NCBI GenBank assembly: GCA_903854805.1
Contig: CAINXK010000381.1
Span: 1-5,375 of the forward strand
Length of the DNA: 5,375 nucleotides
Origin: an uncultured Anaerolineae bacterium
GTDB taxonomy: Bacteria; Chloroflexota; Anaerolineae; Anaerolineales; Villigracilaceae
Reading direction: 5' to 3'
The position numbers and the translations under genes were made by a program. Below are positions 1 to 5,311 of the stretch, in pieces (within the stretch, counting starts at the first letter, position 1; every line of letters starts with the position of its first letter). The notes beneath the pieces are model-generated. The model was given only the letters and a program-made list of their open reading frames with translations. It had not been told where the DNA came from and did no database searches.

Positions 1-809
1 AGGTGTTAATAAATTTATTGAGTAATGCTGTTAAATTTACCGAAGAAGGCCGGGTTTCAGTCGATCTAAACGGCACCATCATTCCGAACGGATTTATATT
101 GGTGACTTTCACTGTTCGTGATACCGGCATTGGAATCTCTGAAGCGACCCGTGAGCGCCTGTTTGAACCGTTTACCCAGGCAGATGACAGTGTTACTCGT
201 AAGTATGGTGGTACCGGCCTGGGTTTGGCAATTTCGCGACGCCTGGTTGATTTAATGTATGGCGATGTTGGGGTGTTGTCTGCCGAAGGCGAAGGCTCCA
301 CCTTCTGGTTCTCAGTTCCACTGGGGCTGATTCCAACATTGGATTCAGCAGATTCCAGCCCGAAATCCGAAAATGGTTTTAATGTGCCACCGATTAAGTA
401 TTTTTTGAGATTTCAGGACCAAAAGCCTGCCCTGGTTGTCGACGATGATGATGGCAGCCGCAACTTAATGGTTCAACAGTTACGCACTTTTGGGCTAAGC
501 GGTCTTCCGGTTGTTTCAGGTGTTGATGTAATTGATTTAATCCGAGACAACCCGGATGATTTCTCGATCATTTTGATGGATGTAAATATGCCCGATCTTG
601 ACGGTCTGACTGCCACGCGACAGATTCGTCAGCAAGAGGCTAAGGCAGGTCAACACATTCCAATCATTGCTATAACTGCCAATGCCATGGTCGGTGATCG
701 CGACATTTGTCTTGCCGCCGGGATGGATGAATACCTCAGCAAACCAATCCGCCTGGATGAGCTCGGCCAGGTGCTTCGAAAATTATTAAAGAAGAGTTCT
801 GAATACTAG
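1..809 (+). CDS. Hybrid sensor histidine kinase, C-terminal part (HATPase plus receiver domain), 5'-truncated by window edge
   Basis: This is the C-terminal 268 residues of a hybrid two-component sensor kinase, which autophosphorylates with ATP on an upstream histidine and passes the phosphate to its own receiver. The frame is already inside the ATPase N-box at base 3 (LINLLSNAVKFT), so the GTG there is an internal valine codon and the sensor and dimerisation domains lie outside the window. Numbering from base 3, the N-box is at residues 2-13, the G1 box DTGIG at 40-44, the F-box FEPF at 54-57 and the G2 box GGTGLG at 69-74. The domain ends near 108 with the usual GSTFWFSVPL. A linker of about 30 residues leads to a receiver domain (about 142-262) with the acidic cluster at 147-150, phospho-acceptor Asp193 (LMDVNMPDLDG), Thr225 and Lys247. 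All catalytic positions are intact. The protein stops just after the receiver with no HPt domain, so phosphate probably goes to a separate HPt or regulator protein. The signal sensed cannot be inferred. Confidence 0.95.
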   Translation, partial: VLINLLSNAVKFTEEGRVSVDLNGTIIPNGFILVTFTVRDTGIGISEATRERLFEPFTQADDSVTRKYGGTGLGLAISRRLVDLMYGDVGVLSAEGEGSTFWFSVPLGLIPTLDSADSSPKSENGFNVPPIKYFLRFQDQKPALVVDDDDGSRNLMVQQLRTFGLSGLPVVSGVDVIDLIRDNPDDFSIILMDVNMPDLDGLTATRQIRQQEAKAGQHIPIIAITANAMVGDRDICLAAGMDEYLSKPIRLDELGQVLRKLLKKSSEY

Positions 810-821
810 TCCGAGGCTGGG

Positions 822-1133
822 TCAGGAACGGGATTTCTTAATTTTCATGTAAATTGTATCTTCCAGCCACCAGGTCAGAAGTCCGGCAAACAATCCACCC
901 AGCAAGCAAACACCCCCGACAAAGACTAACTGAAAAAGTAGATTTGCAATGCTAGCCTGCGCCAGGATGTTTGCAATGATGGTTATCCCACCGGTCAGAA
1001 CAAATAAGATCATTCCGAAAAAGATCAGTCCATAGCGCAAGACAAAATGCCAAAAACCTTGCTGACGGATCTTCTCCCAGGCCAAGATATCATCAGGTGT
1101 CCAGATAAATAGTTTTTTCACTGCTTTTTTCAT
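822..1133 (-). CDS. Small two-helix membrane protein of unknown function
   Basis: A 103-residue protein whose function I do not recognise. It has a basic N-terminus (MKKAVKKLFI), a polar amphipathic stretch at about 12-30 (D-D-I-L-A-W-E-K-I-R-Q-Q-G-F-W-H-F-V), two strongly hydrophobic helices at about 34-57 and 63-88, and a short tail ending in lysines (MKIKKSRS). This suggests both ends are cytoplasmic with a short outside loop. There is no cleavable signal peptide or lipobox. From memory, a W-E-K-I-R-x-x-G-x-x-x-F-V block ahead of two helices recurs in small bacterial hypothetical membrane proteins, which supports a real gene; that is recollection, not a search result. The ATG at 1133 gives the expected charged N-terminus but has only a weak Shine-Dalgarno-like sequence. 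The gene converges on the kinase gene with 12 bases between stop codons, and no intrinsic terminator is visible there. The protein may be an isolated membrane component unrelated to either neighbour. Confidence 0.75.
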   Translation of the reverse strand: MKKAVKKLFIWTPDDILAWEKIRQQGFWHFVLRYGLIFFGMILFVLTGGITIIANILAQASIANLLFQLVFVGGVCLLGGLFAGLLTWWLEDTIYMKIKKSRS

Positions 1134-1148
1134 TATGGTAACCGCTTC

Positions 1149-1176
1149 ATTTTAGAACCGAATGTGGTTTTGACGA
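1149..1176 (-). promoter_or_regulatory. Weak candidate sigma-70 promoter for the small membrane protein
   Basis: On the - strand, TCGTCA (1176-1171; 4 of 6 matches to TTGACA) is followed after 16 bases by TAAAAT (1154-1149; 5 of 6 matches to TATAAT). The predicted start near 1142 would leave a leader of only about 9 bases before the ATG at 1133. The -35 match is poor and the leader short, so this is only the best candidate seen. The real promoter may lie further upstream in the AT-rich stretch around 1270-1300. Confidence 0.25.
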
Positions 1177-1472
1177 TTAAGAGCAGATTGGGTTTTCCAT
1201 TGCTCATGTTGCCTGGCAGATGTTCGCCCTGCCGGGTGCTTAGCATTGTTTTGCTTAAATACAACTGCGTAAAATCTCTTTTTATTTTTTATTAAAGAAA
1301 CAGCCGTAGATGGTTTTGATTAAAATTAATCGCACCATAATTATATGCCTTTACCCGGGTTGGCTGTCGGGAATAACTACTTGGCTAATCCGGGGGAAGA
1401 ATATAAATTCCTTTCGGGAGTTTGATGTTGATCCTATCCGACTGCAATCTGTTTTTGGTCTATTCTTCATCC

Positions 1473-1501
1473 TTGACAAATAGGCTGTGCACGTCTAGAA
1501 T
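1473..1501 (+). promoter_or_regulatory. Strong sigma-70-type promoter for the iclR-type gene and downstream unit
   Basis: A consensus TTGACA (1473-1478) is followed by a 17-base spacer and TAGAAT (1496-1501; 5 of 6 matches to TATAAT). This near-consensus arrangement lies 32 bases upstream of the regulator's ATG. The predicted transcription start is about 1508, giving a leader of about 26 bases. There is no extended -10 TG. It is the only good promoter seen ahead of the three-gene unit, so it probably drives all three genes. The repeats that overlap and follow it suggest it is regulated. Confidence 0.75.
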
Positions 1502-1502
1502 A

Positions 1503-1537
1503 GGTTTTATCAAATGATATATGGTTTTATTAGATGA
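1503..1537 (+). repeat. Direct repeat GGTTTTATYARATGA, 20-bp period, candidate autoregulatory operator
   Basis: GGTTTTATCAAATGA (1503-1517) and GGTTTTATTAGATGA (1523-1537) match at 13 of 15 positions and lie exactly 20 bp apart, about two helical turns. The period extends upstream in part: AATAGG at 1479-1484 recurs at 1499-1504. An imperfect inverted half, TTGACAAA (1473-1480), matches TTTATCAA (1506-1513) at 7 of 8 positions and coincides with the -35 box. The second repeat covers the start codon. Placement over the regulator's own promoter and start suggests an autoregulatory IclR-family operator. The repeat is seen in the sequence; its role is inferred. Confidence 0.45.
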
Positions 1538-2343
1538 AACTTGATGATCCTGCCCAAAAATCTCGTTATAACATAGAAGCCCTGGCGCGAGGGCTTGAAA
1601 TATTGTCGTTGTTTTCTGCCAACTGTCCAGCTCTGTCCCTGACCCAGATTGTTGAAACTCTTCAGATAAATAAAAGTACGGCTTATCGGGTGCTTTCGAC
1701 TCTGGAGGCGATGCAGTACTTGCAACAGGACCCATCCACGCGCTTGTATCGACCCGGGTTGAAAGTATTGCAATTGGGTTTTACGGCCATAAATAGCATA
1801 GAAATTCGACAGATTGTTCACCCCTACCTTGAACGGCTATCGCAAGAAATCGGAGAAACGGTCAGTCTGGCAGTATTGAATGGATTTCAAACCATTTACA
1901 TCGACCGAATTCGAAACCAAATGATTGTAGGTGTAATATTGGGGATTGGGTCGAGTTTGCCAGCGCATTGTACCTCGCTTGGTAAGGTCTTATTGGCAGA
2001 TCTTCCGACAGTTGCATTAAATAAATTACTTGAATCAAATGAGTTGATCAGATTTACACCCAGGACAGTTTCCACGCCAGACGCGTTGCGCGGCGAATTA
2101 GACTTTGCCCGTCAGAATGGGTACGCATTGGATGACGAGGAGTTGGCTTCCGGTCTACGCGCGGCTTCGGCACCCATTCGGGATATTTCCAGAAGTGTAA
2201 TTGCGGCTGTCAACGTGACTGGTACAGTAGAGCGGATCAGTTTAGAGCGGCTCAAAGCCGAGATCGTTCCGGCTCTGCTCGATGTAACGCATCAAATTTC
2301 CACTGCCCTGGGCTATTTTCCGGAGCAGCTGCCCGCGCCCTGA
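1534..2343 (+). CDS. IclR-family transcriptional regulator
   Basis: A 269-residue DNA-binding regulator of the IclR family, close to the usual family length. The N-terminal winged helix-turn-helix spans about residues 12-75: the opening helix has A-L-A-R-G-L-E-I-L-S-L-F, and the recognition region is L-Q-I-N-K-S-T-A-Y-R-V-L-S-T-L-E. The effector-binding domain follows from about 80 to 262, with the family landmarks L-P-A-H-C-T-S-L-G-K-V-L-L-A (142-155), G-Y-A-L-D-D-E-E (196-203) and G-L-R-A-A-S-A-P-I-R-D (207-217). The L-P-A-x-x-T-S-x-G-K block resembles the PcaR/PobR branch that responds to aromatic or organic acids, but the ligand here is unknown. An in-frame TAG directly precedes the ATG, so translation cannot begin earlier, and a later start would break the helix-turn-helix. 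No Shine-Dalgarno sequence is visible. The gene heads a unit with an acyl-CoA dehydrogenase (52 bases downstream) and a CoA-transferase, so it most likely controls their expression and its own. Confidence 0.93.
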   Translation: MKLDDPAQKSRYNIEALARGLEILSLFSANCPALSLTQIVETLQINKSTAYRVLSTLEAMQYLQQDPSTRLYRPGLKVLQLGFTAINSIEIRQIVHPYLERLSQEIGETVSLAVLNGFQTIYIDRIRNQMIVGVILGIGSSLPAHCTSLGKVLLADLPTVALNKLLESNELIRFTPRTVSTPDALRGELDFARQNGYALDDEELASGLRAASAPIRDISRSVIAAVNVTGTVERISLERLKAEIVPALLDVTHQISTALGYFPEQLPAP

Positions 2344-2383
2344 CCACTTTTACGCAGGTATCTTTTTCTGCCCTACCTTCATT

Positions 2384-2390
2384 AAGGAGA
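2384..2390 (+). promoter_or_regulatory. Ribosome binding site of the acyl-CoA dehydrogenase gene
   Basis: AAGGAGA, with GGAG six bases before the ATG at 2396, is a near-ideal Shine-Dalgarno sequence and fixes that start. It contrasts with the upstream regulator, which has none, and suggests the enzyme is made at a higher level than the regulator from a shared message. Confidence 0.85.
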
Positions 2391-2395
2391 ACCCA

Positions 2396-3604
2396 ATGGA
2401 TTTCACATTAAGCGAAGAACATCTGCAAGTTGTTAAGGTTGTACGTGATTTCTGCCGCAAGGAAGTTGCACCAGTGATCAAAGAGGCAGACCGTTCTCAA
2501 TCAATGCCGCCGAGTTTTCTGCCTCGCATGGGTGAACTGGGTATTCTGGGGATTTGCATACCGGAGAAATATGGCGGACAGGGTTTTGATTACATCACGC
2601 TTGGCCTGGTTTGTGAGGAACTTGAAGCCATGGATACCAGTGTTCGCGTCGTAATGTCTGTTCACACTGGTTTGAATAGCATGGCCATTTTGCAATGGGG
2701 AACTGAAGAGCAAAAACAAAAATATCTAGTGCCGCAGGCCAAGGGCGAAAAATATGCGATGTTTGGCCTGACAGAACCCGGCGTTGGTAGTGATGTAGCC
2801 AATATGGCATCCAGTGCCCGCCGGGATGGGAGTGATTACATTCTGAACGGTGAAAAGATGTGGATTTCGCTGGCCTCAAAGGCGCACCACATTTTATGGG
2901 TGGCGCGTACCAACCCGGAGCGTCCCGATCCGCATGATCAGCTATCAGCTTTTATCGTGGATACCAGCTGGGCAGGTGTTTCGCGTGGTGATCTGCACGG
3001 AAAACTGGGCGTGCGGGCTGGATCGACTGGCTGGGTAAGTTGTCAGGACGTGCGCGTTCCGGCTGAAAATCGCCTGGGTGAGGAAGGCGAGGGTTTTAAA
3101 ATTGCCATGTCGTGCCTGGATAACGGACGTTATACTGTTGGTTCGGGGGCAGTTGGGTTAATTCGCGCCAGCCTTGAAGCCAGCGTAAGTTATGCCAATA
3201 CGCGCAAGGCTTTCGGAAAAGAAATTGGCAAACATCAATTGGTTCAACAAAAACTTGCGCGTATGTCGCGTGACTATGAGCTGGGTCGGATGCAATATCT
3301 AAAAGTTGGCTGGATGAAAAACCAGGGCTTGCGCAATACCAGGGAAACTTCCATGCTCAAGTGGTTTGCCACGGATGCGTCCTTTGAAGCCGCCAATGAA
3401 GCAATCCAAATTCATGGTGCTTATGGGTATAGCGATGAATATGACGTGGAGCGTTATTTGCGAAATTCGCGCGGTGCCATTATTTATGAAGGGACCAGCG
3501 AAATTCACCAATTGATGCAGGCGGGGTATCTGTTGGGTTATCGACAGGATGGGCCGCTGCGCTGTGAGCTGCCTGCTTATGATGAAAATACCTGGCACTC
3601 GTAA
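2396..3604 (+). CDS. Acyl-CoA dehydrogenase, possibly acting on a dicarboxylyl-CoA (glutaryl-CoA dehydrogenase-like)
   Basis: A 402-residue soluble flavoprotein of the acyl-CoA dehydrogenase family, which forms the alpha-beta double bond of an acyl-CoA and passes electrons through FAD to electron-transfer flavoprotein. The N-terminal helical domain (about 1-118) starts MDFTLSEEHLQVVKVVRDF. The middle beta domain has the FAD/substrate signature F-G-L-T-E-P-G-V-G-S-D (123-133) and W-I-S (156-158). The C-terminal helical domain has R-K-A-F-G-K-E-I-G-K-H-Q-L-V-Q-Q-K-L-A (270-288) and the catalytic-base motif I-Y-E-G-T-S-E-I-H, with Glu365 as the expected base. By alignment from memory, Arg84 in S-V-R-V-V-M-S-V-H (82-90) falls on the arginine that holds the distal carboxylate in glutaryl-CoA dehydrogenases (human Arg94), and G-K-L-G-V-R-A-G-S-T-G (202-212) and C-L-D-N-G-R-Y (240-246) also resemble that branch. 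A tail of about 19 residues after the usual end is acidic and proline-containing. A CoA-transferase follows. Glutaryl-CoA, a substituted succinyl-CoA or another acyl-CoA are all possible substrates. Confidence 0.95.
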   Translation: MDFTLSEEHLQVVKVVRDFCRKEVAPVIKEADRSQSMPPSFLPRMGELGILGICIPEKYGGQGFDYITLGLVCEELEAMDTSVRVVMSVHTGLNSMAILQWGTEEQKQKYLVPQAKGEKYAMFGLTEPGVGSDVANMASSARRDGSDYILNGEKMWISLASKAHHILWVARTNPERPDPHDQLSAFIVDTSWAGVSRGDLHGKLGVRAGSTGWVSCQDVRVPAENRLGEEGEGFKIAMSCLDNGRYTVGSGAVGLIRASLEASVSYANTRKAFGKEIGKHQLVQQKLARMSRDYELGRMQYLKVGWMKNQGLRNTRETSMLKWFATDASFEAANEAIQIHGAYGYSDEYDVERYLRNSRGAIIYEGTSEIHQLMQAGYLLGYRQDGPLRCELPAYDENTWHS

Positions 3605-3639
3605 CACCTCAACTTTTGGCTTTGTTTTCCATTAAGAAA

Positions 3640-3644
3640 AGAGG
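3640..3644 (+). promoter_or_regulatory. Ribosome binding site deciding the TTG start of the CoA-transferase
   Basis: AGAGG at 3640-3644 lies four bases before the in-frame TTG at 3649. The spacing is slightly short, but no comparable site precedes the other in-frame TTG codons at 3616 and 3622. It is the main sequence reason for choosing 3649 as the start. Confidence 0.55.
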
Positions 3645-3648
3645 CTCC

Positions 3649-4845
3649 TTGTCCAATTCCGCCCTGGCAGATATACGTGTCCTTGATTTTTCCAGAGTGC
3701 TAGCCGGCCCATATTGTTCCATGCTTTTGGCTGATTTCGGTGCGCAAGTCATTAAAGTCGAAAGCCTGGAAGGTGATGATACGCGCAAGTGGGGACCGCC
3801 CTGGTTGGAGGGCGAGAGTGCTTATTATTTGAGCACAAACCGCAATAAACGTAGTCTGACGCTGGACTTGAAGCAACCCGCAGGGCAGGCCCTGGCCCGT
3901 AAGTTGGCGGACAAAGCTGATATTGTTATCGAAAACTTCAAGGTCGGTGCCATGGCCAGGTTTGGCCTGGATTATGAAACGCTTTCTTTATCTAATCCTG
4001 GGCTTATTTATTGCAGTATCACCGGCTATGGGCAGACTGGACCGAAGCGCCTTCAGACCGGTTATGATTTTATAATCCAGGCCGAGGGTGGCATCATGTC
4101 TGTCAGCGGGCCGGTGGATGGCTCGCCTTCCAAAGTTGGTGTTGCGATTGTAGATGTGACCGCTGGTTTATTTGCCAGCCATGCCATTCTGGCTGCTTTG
4201 CATCACCGCCAGGTAACCGGAGAAGGCCAGTATATTGATGTAGCTCTGCTTGACTCCCAGCTTGGCTGGCTGGTTAATGTGGCCCAAAATTATCTGGTGT
4301 CTGGCGAAGCACCCAGCCGGTATGGGAATGCTCACCCGAACATTGTTCCTTACGAAGTGTTCCAAACGTCAGATGGGTATTTAGCGCTTGGTGTGGGCAA
4401 TGACAAGCAGTTCCAAGCTTTGTGTGCAGCTGCCCAACGCCAGGAATTATCAGCTGATGTGCGTTTCCAAACTAACCCAGCCCGGGTTGCCAATCGCAAG
4501 GCACTGATCCCAATTCTGCAGGCAGTTTTTGTTGGGCGGAGAACGTCTGAATGGCTGGCTCTTTGCAATGAATTGGGCATCCCGGCCGGACCGATCCAAG
4601 ACGTTCCATCAGCGTTGAATGATCCACAGGCGAGTGCCCGCCAGATGGTACAGGAAGTCCGGCGTGCAGATGGTCAAAGCGTCAGACTGGTTGGGCCAGT
4701 TGCCAAGTTATCCAAAACACCAGCGCAGATCTTTTGTGCTCCTCCCCGGTTGGGTGAGCACAGCCGGGAAATATTGGAACAAGAACTACAGCTTTCAGCG
4801 GCTGAAATTGATAAACTAATCGCTGAAAAGGTAATTATCCCATGA
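3649..4845 (+). CDS. Class III CoA-transferase (CaiB/BaiF family)
   Basis: A family III CoA-transferase, which moves CoA between a donor acyl-CoA and a free carboxylic acid through an enzyme-aspartyl intermediate. With the TTG start at 3649 the protein has 398 residues and opens MSNSALADIRVLDFSRVLAG, the standard family N-terminus. Landmarks are V-L-A-G-P-Y-C-S-M-L-L-A-D-F-G-A-Q-V-I-K-V-E (17-38), N-R-N-K-R-S-L-T-L-D-L (64-74), S-I-T-G-Y-G-Q-T-G-P (123-132) and V-A-I-V-D-V-T-A-G (165-173). Asp169 is the expected nucleophile and has the same residue number as in formyl-CoA transferase and CaiB. The open frame extends to a TTG at 3616, giving 409 residues, but the extra 11 residues lie ahead of the conserved start and have no ribosome binding site. 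The gene is 44 bases after the acyl-CoA dehydrogenase and ends 44 bases before a hairpin. The likely role is to activate the acid that the dehydrogenase then oxidises. A single gene argues against a two-subunit transferase such as BbsEF. The substrate is not determined. Confidence 0.93.
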   Translation: MSNSALADIRVLDFSRVLAGPYCSMLLADFGAQVIKVESLEGDDTRKWGPPWLEGESAYYLSTNRNKRSLTLDLKQPAGQALARKLADKADIVIENFKVGAMARFGLDYETLSLSNPGLIYCSITGYGQTGPKRLQTGYDFIIQAEGGIMSVSGPVDGSPSKVGVAIVDVTAGLFASHAILAALHHRQVTGEGQYIDVALLDSQLGWLVNVAQNYLVSGEAPSRYGNAHPNIVPYEVFQTSDGYLALGVGNDKQFQALCAAAQRQELSADVRFQTNPARVANRKALIPILQAVFVGRRTSEWLALCNELGIPAGPIQDVPSALNDPQASARQMVQEVRRADGQSVRLVGPVAKLSKTPAQIFCAPPRLGEHSREILEQELQLSAAEIDKLIAEKVIIP

Positions 4846-4889
4846 TTTTTCAGCCGGATGCCAACGGCAGAGACCTGAACGAATAATTG

Positions 4890-4926
4890 TTAGCGGAGTG
4901 CCAGGCTTACCCCGGCACTCCGCTAA
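4890..4926 (+). terminator. Hairpin ending the iclR/dehydrogenase/transferase unit
   Basis: A 13-base perfect inverted repeat, TTAGCGGAGTGCC (4890-4902) and GGCACTCCGCTAA (4914-4926), encloses 11 bases. Beyond one A-C mismatch, two further G-C pairs can form inside, leaving the loop CTTAC. It begins 44 bases after the transferase stop codon, as expected for a transcription terminator. The sequence after it (ATGTATTAATTG) is AT-rich but lacks a real T-run, so it may instead work mainly as a 3'-end stabilising hairpin or need a factor. Confidence 0.7.
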
Positions 4927-5277
4927 ATGTATTAATTGAGAAACCGACGCCAAGTTTGCGAAAATGGGCTGAATTATGTGATTATTTCGCGGGAAAAATT
5001 ACCACCCGCCTCCCAACGGACTTCGGGCTGTCTCACCTGCAAGACCCGTAAACGATCACAAACCAAACCAGCCGCGACCCTCATCCATTTTTGATGTTGA
5101 ATTAAATGTAGCCCGCTCGGCGGAAACCATTCCAATTCCATATTCGCCAGCTACCTTTGTGAGGGCAAGCCCAATAATTGAGCTGTAACATACCCGCCTA
5201 ACCAGCAAATGGATCGCCGCCGATCATTAGCAGGTATATTGTGGATAAATAAACTCTAAAACATACAATATTGCTCG
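4927..5277. other. Intergenic region without identifiable gene
   Basis: About 350 bases between the hairpin and the sigma-factor promoter. Several short frames are open by 50-56 codons. The neatest is on the - strand from ATG at 5141 to TAA at 4974-4976 (55 residues, starting MELEWFPPSGLHLIQ), without a suitably spaced ribosome binding site. A second overlaps it in another - frame, from about 5230 to 5057, and one on the + strand runs from 4936 to about 5092. Overlapping open frames on both strands look more like chance than genes. Small inverted repeats lie at 5163-5172 (GGGC-AA-GCCC) and 5212-5225 (GATCG-CCGC-CGATC). A second TACAAT at 5264-5269 has no good -35 partner. No tRNA-like cloverleaf or recognisable RNA was found. 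Confidence 0.55.
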
Positions 5278-5305
5278 TGGACAAATAATTATTTTTCGGT
5301 ACAAT
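5278..5305 (+). promoter_or_regulatory. Sigma-70-type promoter of the ECF sigma-factor gene, positioned for a leaderless transcript
   Basis: TGGACA (5278-5283) and TACAAT (5300-5305) each match the consensus at 5 of 6 positions with a 16-base spacer. Counting the last base of the -10 box as -7 puts +1 at 5312, which is the first base of the GTG start codon. No autoregulated ECF-type promoter motif was recognised upstream. Confidence 0.6.
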
Positions 5306-5311
5306 GGATGT

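Larger units (their letters stand above)
1134..1533. other. Divergent intergenic region between the membrane protein and iclR-type gene
   Basis: This 400-base AT-rich spacer separates two divergent genes. Its right end holds the iclR promoter and repeats, listed separately. A possible hairpin at 1212-1236 has an 8-bp stem with one G-U wobble around a 9-base loop, but no T-tract follows it directly. GATTA/TAATC form a small inverted repeat at 1318-1331. The motif TGGTTTT recurs at 1165, 1311 and 1522. One 57-codon open frame runs on the + strand from ATG 1310 to TAG 1481-1483, starting MVLIKINRT. It has a hydrophobic N-terminal half, lacks a clear ribosome binding site and runs through the -35 box of the downstream promoter, so I do not call it as a gene. 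No tRNA, other RNA gene or mobile element remnant is recognisable. Confidence 0.6.

Noticed and set aside
3..5. GTG at base 3 as a start codon for a 268-residue protein
   Set aside because: It lies inside the ATPase N-box (usual form Q-V-L-I-N-L-L-S-N-A-V-K-F), so it is an internal valine of a gene that begins before the window.
1212..1236. CCTGGCAG/CTGCCGGG hairpin as a terminator or structured RNA
   Set aside because: It has a single short stem with a wobble pair, no T-tract directly after it on either strand and no gene end nearby; it may be chance.
1460..1821. Reverse-strand open frames of about 90-103 codons across the regulator
   Set aside because: They overlap the strongly supported IclR coding region and promoter and show no recognisable domain.
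2501..3607. Other-frame open frames inside the acyl-CoA dehydrogenase gene, on both strands
   Set aside because: They are shadows of a gene with a clear full-length family match, and their products have no recognisable motifs.
4168..4819. Other-frame open frames inside the CoA-transferase gene
   Set aside because: They are shadows; the real frame carries all the family motifs.
2396..4845. A carnitine-type cai locus (CaiA plus CaiB)
   Set aside because: The dehydrogenase keeps a catalytic YEGTSEI motif and glutaryl-CoA dehydrogenase-like segments unlike what I recall of CaiA, and no other cai genes are present.
4936..5092. Plus-strand open frame with a CxxC-like segment in the intergenic region
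   Set aside because: It has only about 51 codons, no ribosome binding site, a TTG-only start, and overlaps other equally open frames on the opposite strand.
5212..5225. GATCG-CCGC-CGATC inverted repeat as an operator or attachment site
   Set aside because: The 5-bp arms are too short, there is no partner copy, and there is no mobile element nearby.
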